Part shown: piece after piece, positions 1 to 7,296 of the stretch
How the letters are laid out: each line of letters begins with the position of its first letter
Position numbering within the stretch: position 1 is the first letter of the stretch
NCBI RefSeq assembly: GCF_015645385.1
Contig: NZ_JADOET010000011.1
Coordinates: forward strand, 62,001 to 126,000
Reading direction: 5' to 3'
Length of the DNA: 64,000 nucleotides
Source: Winogradskyella marina
Lineage (GTDB): Bacteria; Bacteroidota; Bacteroidia; Flavobacteriales; Flavobacteriaceae
Made by a program: the position numbers and the translations under genes
Notes under the pieces: model-generated
The model's database searches: none
Seen by the model: only the letters and a program-made list of their open reading frames with translations
Told to the model about the DNA's origin: nothing

Positions 1-116
1 AAAATATGAATAGCAGAACCTAGGATCTAGCTCAATTTTAGAATCTAAATAGATAGCTTGAAGCGCTTTGTTGTAAACAGATCACAGCTTAAATAATAAA
101 AAATGTATAGGATTAC

Positions 117-425
117 TTATAGTGTAAAAGGTGGAGGTCTGGAAAGTAATTGATTTGTAGCAATAGTATTAGACATTACAAATTCGTAATGTGTAGTACT
201 GTTTCTATACAAGACCAACTCTGTATTTTCAATAGAAAATTCTAATGGGTCTGGAGTTAGAGCAGGAGTTAAATTATTGATTGTAGCGTTATCACAAATA
301 GCACAATGCAAAGCATGGTCTTGATCGTCATCATGCGTTAGTGCATGAAGCCCTACCATTTTCATCGAGAGAAAAAGGATAAGGAACAAAAAAGTGATAC
401 TATTTTTTAGGTGACTAAATTTCAT
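117..425 (-). CDS. small exported Cys/His protein, unknown function
   Basis: A 102-residue protein with an N-terminal hydrophobic segment (about residues 9-27) that looks like a signal peptide or anchor. It is followed by a His/Asp-rich stretch (THDDDQDH) and an H-x-x-H-C-x-x-C motif at about residues 34-44, and it ends in a proline run (RPPPF). I do not recognise a named family. The His/Cys motif, the export signal and the position divergent from a Fur-family gene suggest a metal-binding periplasmic peptide; that is inference. A well-formed promoter (512-541) lies about 90 bases upstream and overlaps the candidate operator of the Fur-family gene, so the two genes may be co-regulated. Confidence 0.65.
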   Translation of the reverse strand: MKFSHLKNSITFLFLILFLSMKMVGLHALTHDDDQDHALHCAICDNATINNLTPALTPDPLEFSIENTELVLYRNSTTHYEFVMSNTIATNQLLSRPPPFTL

Positions 426-511
426 TAAAATGAAAACAATCTTAATAATTTAAAAATACGCTACCATACTACGTTTAAAAATTATAACGTGTATATTGTA
501 TATATGATTTG

Positions 512-541
512 CAAAGATATTATTTATTTATAATATTGCAA
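512..541 (-). promoter_or_regulatory. Bacteroidota-type promoter for 117-425
   Basis: On the minus strand a TTG (541-539) is followed after 19 bases by TATCTTTG (519-512). This is an exact match to the Bacteroidota -33/-7 pattern TTG and TAnnTTTG, with a normal spacer. Transcription would run toward 117-425. The -33 element sits inside the first of the two direct repeats at 533-579. Confidence 0.6.
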
Positions 542-579
542 GGCTGTCGCATTAATATATTGCAAACAATTCGCATTAA
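533..579. promoter_or_regulatory. twin 23-bp direct repeats, candidate metalloregulator operators
   Basis: Two copies of ATATTGCAA-N6-CGCATTAA, at 533-555 and 557-579, sit at a 24-base period directly before the ATG of the Fur-family gene (582). They differ only in the six central bases. Each copy is a loose dyad (TTGCAA and CGCAT arms). A Fur/Zur-type protein binding here would repress its own gene and occlude the -33 element of the divergent promoter. The repeats are seen in the sequence; the operator function is inferred. Confidence 0.5.
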
Positions 580-581
580 AC

Positions 582-956
582 ATGAAACGAAGACAAACAC
601 CAACAAAATCAGCGGTTTTAGATGTGTTGACTAAAGCTGGAAAAGCCATGAGTCAAAATGCCATAGAGCAGGAGATTCCTATTGATATCAACAGAGCTAC
701 GATTTATCGGGTTTTAAATCGTTTTTGTGATGATGGTATTTTGCATAAAGTTATTGCTGAAGATGGTAAACAATATTTTGCCTTATGCGATCGCTGTGAT
801 GACACTCACAAACAACACCAACATTATCATTTTAAATGTACAGTTTGTGAAACATTAGAATGCCTTCCCAGTGAAGTTAGTTTTTCTATTCCGCAAGGGT
901 ATGTGGTAGAAAATGTTAATTGTGTTTTAACAGGCGTTTGTAAAAACTGTGCTTAA
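582..956 (+). CDS. Fur-family metal-responsive repressor (Zur/Fur-like)
   Basis: A 124-residue protein with the winged-helix recognition segment NRATIYRVLNRF (about residues 37-48) and the C-terminal dimerisation half of the Fur family. Structural zinc ligands are visible: C86-x2-C89 and C120-x2-C123. A His-rich loop (H76, H79, H81, H83) forms a likely sensing site. The regulated metal cannot be read from sequence; the His-rich loop resembles Zur, while the neighbours suggest copper handling. It converges on the diheme gene (2 bases between stop codons) and diverges from 117-425. Twin direct repeats just upstream suggest autoregulation. Confidence 0.9.
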   Translation: MKRRQTPTKSAVLDVLTKAGKAMSQNAIEQEIPIDINRATIYRVLNRFCDDGILHKVIAEDGKQYFALCDRCDDTHKQHQHYHFKCTVCETLECLPSEVSFSIPQGYVVENVNCVLTGVCKNCA

Positions 957-958
957 TT

Positions 959-1978
959 TTATAGACCTAAAAATTCATTATCACTTAAAGTTTTCATAAA
1001 AGCAATTAAGCTTGTTTTTTCTACTTCCGTAAGCGGAATTCTGTTATTGTTATCTTTTAAAATAGGATCGAGGTTATCTGCTTCTATAACACCATTGTCA
1101 AAATAATCTAAAACGGCTCGTAACGTCGCAAATTGACCAAAACTTCCGTAAGGTGCTGTGTGCTCAATGTTTCGTAACGTTGGGACTCTAAAACTCATAT
1201 AGTCTTCAATAGCACCTGTTACTCTAGCGCGTCCGGCTTCATTAGTATCAGTATTTAAAGGGAAACCAATATTTCTAAAACTTTGGTCAGTAAATAATTC
1301 AGAGCTATGGCAACTCGCGCATTTTTGTTCGAAAATTAAAGCGCCTTCTGCTTCAATTTGGGTATAGCTGTCTTCATTTCGTTTCACACGATCGTATTTG
1401 CTATTGGCAGAAATTAATGTGTATTCAAATTGTGCAATACTTTTGTAAATGCGTTCTGAGGTAATGTCTGCATCACCAAAAGCTTTTTCAAACAAGTCTT
1501 GATATTCAGCGTCATTTTCAATTTTACTGATGACTTCTAATATCGAAGAGTCCATTTCTTCATGGGTGATAATTGGTACTAAAGGCTGATTTTCTAGTTG
1601 AAGCTTACTACCATCCCAATTGTAAAAATTTAGGAATGCTAAATTTTGAATTGGTGGTGTATTCCTTAATCCAACTCTGCCTTCAATTCCTATGGCTTGC
1701 GCATTATTATCTCCAAAAGCATGAGCTTGAATATGGCAACTTGAACAAGAAATGGTGTTATTGGTACTAAATCTTTTTTCTGAAAATAGTTTCTCACCCA
1801 ATTCAACGCCAAAAGTTGTTGGCTTATTGGTGTAAAAGGAATTATTAAGCAGTGGAAAACCCTCAGGTATACTTATGTTCAGTTCAGGATTATTAAAAGG
1901 AGTAGACTCATAATTGTCATCATTACTACAGGATGTTACTAATACAATCACAGCTAAAATAGATACTATATTTTTCAT
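959..1978 (-). CDS. MbnH/MauG-type diheme cytochrome c peroxidase family lipoprotein
   Basis: A periplasmic diheme protein with two CxxCH haem c sites. Numbered from the upstream ATG at 1999 these are C85-C88-H89 and C227-C230-H231, with the LRNTP and FRVPTLRN segments typical of bacterial cytochrome c peroxidase/MauG proteins. I start it at the second ATG (1978) because that gives a clean lipoprotein signal ending in TSC; starting at 1999 adds seven residues. Known members act either as H2O2 peroxidases or, like MbnH, as tryptophan-modifying partners of MbnP. The MbnP-like gene lies 78 bases upstream on the same strand, so I favour the MbnH role. It is the last gene of the minus-strand island. 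Confidence 0.88.
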   Translation of the reverse strand: MKNIVSILAVIVLVTSCSNDDNYESTPFNNPELNISIPEGFPLLNNSFYTNKPTTFGVELGEKLFSEKRFSTNNTISCSSCHIQAHAFGDNNAQAIGIEGRVGLRNTPPIQNLAFLNFYNWDGSKLQLENQPLVPIITHEEMDSSILEVISKIENDAEYQDLFEKAFGDADITSERIYKSIAQFEYTLISANSKYDRVKRNEDSYTQIEAEGALIFEQKCASCHSSELFTDQSFRNIGFPLNTDTNEAGRARVTGAIEDYMSFRVPTLRNIEHTAPYGSFGQFATLRAVLDYFDNGVIEADNLDPILKDNNNRIPLTEVEKTSLIAFMKTLSDNEFLGL

Positions 1979-2056
1979 TTTGAAGCTATTTGTGGGCATG
2001 AAAATTAAAATAGAGTCGCCTAGATAGTGTGTTTCAGGCGACTCTAAAATTAAGGT

Positions 2057-2911
2057 TTAGTTGTTTACACTAATGATAGAGAACATTCCAGTACTGTCAA
2101 TTGTGCTAGCACCTCCAAGATTGTCTACAAACTTAGTCATTTCAACAGCTGTATGAATACTTGGTGTTGCATTGTTGTCACCTAGTGTTATAGTATGACT
2201 TTGACCACTTAATAAATAGTCAAAATCTGCTTTGATTGCTATTGTTGGAGCACTATTTCCTACGACTGCCGTAGTCGGAAGTGTTAAGGTAATGTCTCTA
2301 TAGGCATCAACGCCTTGAACAATATTACCACCTTCATCATCAGTTAATGTGCTTCCAGAGTGAATAGATAAATCATCATTACCTGAACCATAGAATCCTT
2401 CAATTTTTGTAAAACGGTATCCAGTTCCCCATTCCCAATGCATTTCAGTATCATTTTCTCCTGCATTTGCATAGAAATTTGGAAAGCTTGTTTGATCTAA
2501 AGTGTTCAATTCAGATTTCACTCCTAAACCAAATTTAATTTCAGTATAATCACCGACCGGAATATCATTCATTACATAACTTAAGGTTTCTGCATTAGCT
2601 TGGTTAACAACAGTTGCACCATTATCTAAATCATTTACATTATAAGGGATTTCAGTACCATCTGCTTTTATTAATCGGATGTTACTAATAACGTATTTTA
2701 CTTCTTCAAAATGGTGTATTTGTCCTGCTTCCGACGTGTTTTTAGTCGCAGTACTCGATGTCGCATCACCAAGAACGATAGGAGTATCACCAAAGGTGTT
2801 GTTGAACTCTAATGTTACATTGTTTGCAACAGGATTATCATCATCTTTACTACAAGACATGAAGGCAACTAATACAGCTGCTGATAAAATATAATTTTTA
2901 AGATTTTTCAT
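2057..2911 (-). CDS. MbnP-like lipoprotein (probable copper-binding partner of the diheme protein)
   Basis: A 284-residue protein with a lipoprotein signal (FMSC, Cys20) followed by an acidic linker and a beta-rich domain. The MbnP-family signature is visible: MHWEWGTGY at residues 157-165 followed by the KIEGFYG segment. MbnP proteins bind copper, and MbnH converts one of their Trp residues to kynurenine; W159 and W161 here are candidates. Other possible ligands are H66/H67 and H253. It lies 34 bases after the CNGKC small protein and 78 bases before the diheme gene, so the two probably work as a pair outside the inner membrane. Confidence 0.82.
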   Translation of the reverse strand: MKNLKNYILSAAVLVAFMSCSKDDDNPVANNVTLEFNNTFGDTPIVLGDATSSTATKNTSEAGQIHHFEEVKYVISNIRLIKADGTEIPYNVNDLDNGATVVNQANAETLSYVMNDIPVGDYTEIKFGLGVKSELNTLDQTSFPNFYANAGENDTEMHWEWGTGYRFTKIEGFYGSGNDDLSIHSGSTLTDDEGGNIVQGVDAYRDITLTLPTTAVVGNSAPTIAIKADFDYLLSGQSHTITLGDNNATPSIHTAVEMTKFVDNLGGASTIDSTGMFSIISVNN

Positions 2912-2945
2912 TGTTTTAATTTATGTTAATTGGTATTCTTTAATA

Positions 2946-3332
2946 TTAAGTGCGTTTAAAATTCGCCTGTTGCATTGGTGGTGGAACTAAAATTTCTAGA
3001 TAAGGCTCCGAATGATGAAACTCTATGTAACCCACCATAACTTTGTTGTTGATGAGGTTAGGAGTTTCTATTTCAAATTCGGGGTTGGACTCAAACGCCA
3101 AATCTAAATTTTTGGTATTCATTATTTTTTCAGAATCGGATGGCTCGGTGTCTTGCAACTCTTTACTTAAATAGCATTTACCGTTACATTTTAGCTCAGG
3201 TTTATCTTTGTTGATGCAAAGCTCTATTGTAATCGCTTGTTGGTTGAGTTTAAAGTGCATAATGACCACCGCTTGCTGAGACACAACAAACAGGAAAATA
3301 AAGGTCATTATATAACTAAAAACTTTTTGCAT
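2946..3332 (-). CDS. CNGKC small membrane-anchored protein (copy A)
   Basis: A 128-residue protein with one N-terminal membrane segment or signal (about residues 7-25). It has a conserved core with Cys39, Cys49 and Cys53 in the pattern ELCxNKDxPELxCNGKCxL, and ends with a VPPPM tail. The 121-residue gene at 6573-6938 has the same core with identical Cys spacing, so the two are paralogues. The family has no function known to me. A CxxxC pair in an exported protein next to a copper-type TonB receptor suggests a thiol metal chaperone, which is inference. It is separated from the receptor gene by 4 bases and clearly sits in its operon. Confidence 0.75.
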   Translation of the reverse strand: MQKVFSYIMTFIFLFVVSQQAVVIMHFKLNQQAITIELCINKDKPELKCNGKCYLSKELQDTEPSDSEKIMNTKNLDLAFESNPEFEIETPNLINNKVMVGYIEFHHSEPYLEILVPPPMQQANFKRT

Positions 3333-3336
3333 CTAT

Positions 3337-5325
3337 TTAGAAATTGAATTTTAAAGAGGTGAATATATTACGTCCCATTCTTGGGATATTTCCCCAATCG
3401 GCATACGTACTATAGTATTCGTTTAAAATATTTTCTGCGCCGACTTGGACTACGGTTCTATAGGCTGCAATTCTGAAGGTGTAATCTGCGGATAAATTCC
3501 ACATGGTGTACTGAGGTGTTTGGTCTTCACCATATTCAGGACTGTAATTAATTTGTTCTAAATCGCCATTAATCGACGTTTGAAAATTGAACCTATTGTA
3601 TTTATAATGCAATGCAGTTTGATAGCTTAATGGTCTAATAAATGGTAAATTGTTACCATTATCATCTTGTCCACGAGCATAGGTAAGTGTGCCTTTCCAG
3701 TGCAGGTTGTTTAAAATAGAATAGCTACCGTTCAGTGAAAAATTAAATAAGGTAGAATAATCTAAAGAGGTATACCCTTTAACACCAACAGACTGGTAGT
3801 TCATTGGACTTCCTAAACTCAGAATTCTACCAATAATATAATTTTGAATATAGAAGTAATTTACCTTCGCTTGAATACTGAGTTTGTTATCTGTGAAACC
3901 AGCACTCGCATTGCCTTCATAAGAAATTTCATTTTTTAAGTCAGGATTACCAATATAATCGTAACGGTCAAAACTATTGTAAATGTAGTAACCATAACCT
4001 TCAGAAACCGAAGGTACTCTGTGGCCATAACCACCACCTACAGAAAAATCGAATTTATTAATGTTTAATTCATAGCCTGCATGTAAACTAGGTAGTAGTC
4101 GCGTTTTTTCTTGAGGTGTTCCAGGATGAAAAATCCAGTTGAATTCTACATATTTTGAATGGTTGTAATTGACACCTAAAGATCCACCAAAATTAAGTAG
4201 ACTTTGATCTGAAATCTCCCAAGCGTTGTTGATTGAAAGTCCTGCAAAGGTTGTTGTCACAGCAGGCCAACTGTAGGCAAACATGGTACGTTCGCTTCGG
4301 TCTTGTGGATACATGCGCATTTCTGCAGTAGATAAATTGTTATAGGCATTCAGTTGAATTTCTGAACTCAATTTATTGCTCTGTAAATTAATATTAGATA
4401 ACAAACCATAAGTGGTGCTCCAACCTGGCATATCCATGTGGACCAGATTTTCAGGACGTGTGGTGTCGTCCATATAATGTTCTATGGCATTAAAATAGAC
4501 TTTGGTATCCCAAGCTCTCACAAGGCCTTCTTCAAATAATTGTTTGTAAGTTGCTGAGGTGATTAACGCTCTAGATAACCATAAATCCATAGGTAACGCA
4601 GGATAACCAACATCTTTAGCTTCATCGTAAATCGCTTCAACTTTTACAGATGATAAGTCACTCGTTTTATAGGCTAAACCAAGTGAAGCATTGAATTTTG
4701 TAAATTGCGAATGCGCAACCTCGTCGTCATTACCATCACTATAATTTTCAGCTTTTCGGTAGGCTAAACTTCCATCGGCAACAAATTTATCGGAAGAATA
4801 TGAAGCATTCGCTAAGTTGAAAAACTGTTTGTTATTAAACTCAAATCCGGTTTGGTAAGCTCCATTCCATTTTTTAGGAAGATTAAATGGTGTGCTTTTT
4901 CGTTTCAAATCGATACTTCCTGCAACGGTTGCTCCGTGCATATTACCTTCTTGTCCAGATTTTATATCTATGGCATCTAAATTATTACTCTCCACATAAG
5001 AGGTAATAGGATCCATTTTATCTGTACAAGCTCCAAAAACATGCATCCCATCAATAGTGATTGTAGAGCGTTCCGAACTCATGTTATTTAATAAAGGTTC
5101 CCATGCAAAAGCACCACGTTTAATGAAACTGATATTATCTGATGATGCCAAAAACTCATCGACTGAAACGGCCATTTTCATGTCGGTTTCAATTTTCTTT
5201 TTAATCATAGTTATTAATTGCACTTCATCTAGCGCTATAATGCTGTCTTTCTTTTTCTTTGTGTTTTGCGCAGTAGAAAAAAGACCGACAAATAATACTA
5301 TGAATAGTGTATTAAATCTCATCAT
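3337..5325 (-). CDS. TonB-dependent outer-membrane receptor, OprC-like copper receptor
   Basis: A 662-residue receptor with a signal peptide (to about residue 20), a plug domain (about 30-145) and a beta-barrel ending in an aromatic residue (LKFNF). The plug contains MHVFGACTDKM, giving a C100-xxx-M104 motif, and an early barrel segment contains H283-Y-M285. These match the CxxxM and HxM motifs that form the Cu site of OprC. A further Met/His patch (HMDM, 296-299) lies nearby. The start has two ATGs in tandem. The gene is 2 bases after the YtkA-like lipoprotein and 4 bases before the CNGKC protein. Copper as substrate is a strong inference, not proof. Confidence 0.87.
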   Translation of the reverse strand: MMRFNTLFIVLFVGLFSTAQNTKKKKDSIIALDEVQLITMIKKKIETDMKMAVSVDEFLASSDNISFIKRGAFAWEPLLNNMSSERSTITIDGMHVFGACTDKMDPITSYVESNNLDAIDIKSGQEGNMHGATVAGSIDLKRKSTPFNLPKKWNGAYQTGFEFNNKQFFNLANASYSSDKFVADGSLAYRKAENYSDGNDDEVAHSQFTKFNASLGLAYKTSDLSSVKVEAIYDEAKDVGYPALPMDLWLSRALITSATYKQLFEEGLVRAWDTKVYFNAIEHYMDDTTRPENLVHMDMPGWSTTYGLLSNINLQSNKLSSEIQLNAYNNLSTAEMRMYPQDRSERTMFAYSWPAVTTTFAGLSINNAWEISDQSLLNFGGSLGVNYNHSKYVEFNWIFHPGTPQEKTRLLPSLHAGYELNINKFDFSVGGGYGHRVPSVSEGYGYYIYNSFDRYDYIGNPDLKNEISYEGNASAGFTDNKLSIQAKVNYFYIQNYIIGRILSLGSPMNYQSVGVKGYTSLDYSTLFNFSLNGSYSILNNLHWKGTLTYARGQDDNGNNLPFIRPLSYQTALHYKYNRFNFQTSINGDLEQINYSPEYGEDQTPQYTMWNLSADYTFRIAAYRTVVQVGAENILNEYYSTYADWGNIPRMGRNIFTSLKFNF

Positions 5326-5327
5326 TA

Positions 5328-6251
5328 TTAAAATAATATGTCAATATGTAGTTCACTTCTTGCTCCTTCAACACCTGGTGTAAATTCCGTTGAAACTTCA
5401 GTGCCTTTAATAATCGCACCGAATTGATTCTGTAATCTAAAATTTAGGGTCCAGTTTCCGGTCATCGTATAATTAACCACTCCATAATACAAGCCATCAT
5501 CTTGCTGTGTTAAATCTTCATTATTAGGTGAGGAATGATTTCCCATTGAAGGTTCTGGCATTCTTGGATCTAATAATAAAGTGTAATCCGAAACTGCTGT
5601 GTAAGAAAACTGCGAAGGATCAGGAAATGTTCCTGGTTCATTAGTGGGTTGGTTGTATTTGTAGATGCCTGCAACCAATTCGTTTTCTGCAATCTTAGGT
5701 TGTTGAGGAGCGACTAAAGCGATAAAGTACTGTTCGCCATCATTTGCAGTAAAGGTGGTCATATTTAAATTCTTGTTCACTTGTTCTTCCACCAATATGT
5801 TCTGCGTTACTGCGTATGTTTCACCATTGTCTGTGAATGACATATAGAGTTTCCACTGTTCGGAATCATTACTTATGTTCGTAAATACAACATATCCATC
5901 ATAATAGTTTTCTGCAGTATTATAGTCTAAACTATATTGATGCGGACAAGAACTGTTATTTCCATTATAGTTGGTTACGAGTGGTAAAAACGTAACATCC
6001 GAAGTGCTTAAATCTTCATTAGTTTGAGTATTGCTTATGTTTACACGAATCTCATTATAGCCTTTATAGAAGGTGCCGTTTAAAGCTTCAATGCTAATTT
6101 GATAATCGTTCTCTGATATAGATACGACTTCTTCAAAATTGATATGCTCTATGACTTCTGTGCGTATTTCTGCTTCGTAATCGGTTTTGTCTATTGTACA
6201 TGATGTCACTGCAAGTGCTATTGCAGCCACAAAAAAATTAATGTTTTTCAT
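5328..6251 (-). CDS. lipoprotein with two YtkA-like domains
   Basis: The start is the ATG at 6251; a GTG one codon upstream is less likely. The 307-residue product has a lipobox (Cys18 in VTSC) and two similar halves. The second half contains PRMPEPSMGNHSSP (Met231, Met236, His239), then DGLYYGVVNYTMTGNWTLNF, which is typical of YtkA/FixH-like domains. The first half has the matching pattern with CPH (Cys102) and DGYVVFTN. YtkA-like domains often occur in metal-related membrane systems, and the Met/His ligands fit copper. It directly precedes the TonB receptor. The domain duplication is seen by eye only. Confidence 0.72.
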   Translation of the reverse strand: MKNINFFVAAIALAVTSCTIDKTDYEAEIRTEVIEHINFEEVVSISENDYQISIEALNGTFYKGYNEIRVNISNTQTNEDLSTSDVTFLPLVTNYNGNNSSCPHQYSLDYNTAENYYDGYVVFTNISNDSEQWKLYMSFTDNGETYAVTQNILVEEQVNKNLNMTTFTANDGEQYFIALVAPQQPKIAENELVAGIYKYNQPTNEPGTFPDPSQFSYTAVSDYTLLLDPRMPEPSMGNHSSPNNEDLTQQDDGLYYGVVNYTMTGNWTLNFRLQNQFGAIIKGTEVSTEFTPGVEGARSELHIDILF

Positions 6252-6572
6252 CACTTAATAATGTCTTATTAAAAAAACTTGAAAATTGTAGTCGTCTCTA
6301 ACACTGTTACTTGTTGCCGTTTAAAAAAACAGTATAGTATCAGGTTAGGTGCGTAATAAAACAGGAATTGTTTTAGTTACAACTACAGGAAATGGATAGA
6401 AACTACGAGTAAATAAGTCGTGCGGATAGCTATGCAATAATTACAATAAAGCGATACGGATACCTATTTTTTTTACTATTTGTAAATATTAACATATAAG
6501 GTATGGCATAGCCCAATGACATTGCATTTTGCTTTATACAGGTTCTAAAAGTTACTGAGTTTCTATTTAAAA
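6252..6572. other. 321-base gap with no gene recognised
   Basis: This lies between the two minus-strand genes of the metal island. It is AT-rich with no plausible reading frame, no clear hairpin terminator and no exact TAnnTTTG box on the minus strand. The promoter of the YtkA-like/TonB operon could lie here in a divergent form. Confidence 0.4.
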
Positions 6573-6938
6573 CTAGACAAGCGGAGGATGGAAGACAAAA
6601 CTCGTGAAATCGAATTTGTAGATTTTGTTATACGTTGGTTCTATTGGAGCGTTTTGTTCTTTAGAAATGAAAACCAAGTTGTTTTTGAAGATATCTTGGT
6701 AAAATACGACTTGTTGCTCAGAAGATGATGTATGGTTTTTATCACTACTTTTTTCGGAATCTGAAGCTTTAGCTAATTCCTTTTTTAAATGGCATTTACC
6801 ATTACAAGATAGTTCAGGTTCGTCTTTGTTGACGCAAAGTTCATCTTTAATATAGTCATAAAAAGCGGCGTATTCCACATAGGGAATAGTTGGTTTTAGA
6901 AGCATAAATAATGCTAAAAAGAGTGCCGCTGTTTTCAC
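6573..6938 (-). CDS. CNGKC small membrane-anchored protein (copy B)
   Basis: A 121-residue paralogue of the protein at 2946-3332. It shares the core ELCVNKDEPEL-S-CNGKCHL with Cys35, Cys45 and Cys49 at the same spacing, an N-terminal hydrophobic segment and a Pro-rich end (FHPPLV). The frame starts with GTG at 6938 and no ATG is in frame upstream; an internal ATG at codon 12 would cut the hydrophobic segment. It is the first gene of the minus-strand island, 321 bases from the next gene, so it may have its own promoter. Function unknown; possible exported metal chaperone. Confidence 0.7.
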   Translation of the reverse strand: MKTAALFLALFMLLKPTIPYVEYAAFYDYIKDELCVNKDEPELSCNGKCHLKKELAKASDSEKSSDKNHTSSSEQQVVFYQDIFKNNLVFISKEQNAPIEPTYNKIYKFDFTSFVFHPPLV

Positions 6939-7133
6939 AATGCAAAGGTCTTGAATATTTTGAAAATCTCCTAATTATTTAGGGTATGAATTAACCATTT
7001 AACGACAACATTAAGAATAATCTTAGTGTAGAATAACCTAAGAACATAAAAGTGAAAATTAAACGGTTTGGTCGTCTTTAAAGTGATTAATTGATATTAC
7101 TTTCGGGCTTTAGAAAAAAGATACTTTATAAAA

Positions 7134-7269
7134 AACCTGAGTTCGACGTTATATTTGATTCCAGTTTGAATGAATTTTTATTCAATTTGGAGATATATTT
7201 TGAAGGACTAACGTGTTCATTTGAGAAATTATAGCAACTAATCGAAGAATGAGATGTCGAACTCAGGTT
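7134..7269. mobile_element. candidate MITE with 14-bp terminal inverted repeats
   Basis: A 136-base element is bounded by AACCTGAGTTCGAC (7134-7147) and its exact complement (7256-7269), and is flanked on both sides by TAAAA (7129-7133 and 7270-7274), a possible 5-base target duplication. It has no coding capacity. The interior is AT-rich, including a small hairpin (TGAATGAATTTTTATTCA). Perfect terminal repeats plus a flanking duplication are the hallmark of a non-autonomous transposon remnant. It lies upstream of the SBF-like transporter and may affect its expression. No second copy was seen in the window. Confidence 0.5.
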
Positions 7270-7296
7270 TAAAAGTCGGTAACAAAGAAGCTGCAT

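Noticed and set aside
5057..5383. Plus-strand open frame inside the TonB receptor gene
   Set aside because: It is a shadow of the conserved minus-strand receptor and has no conserved motif or start context.
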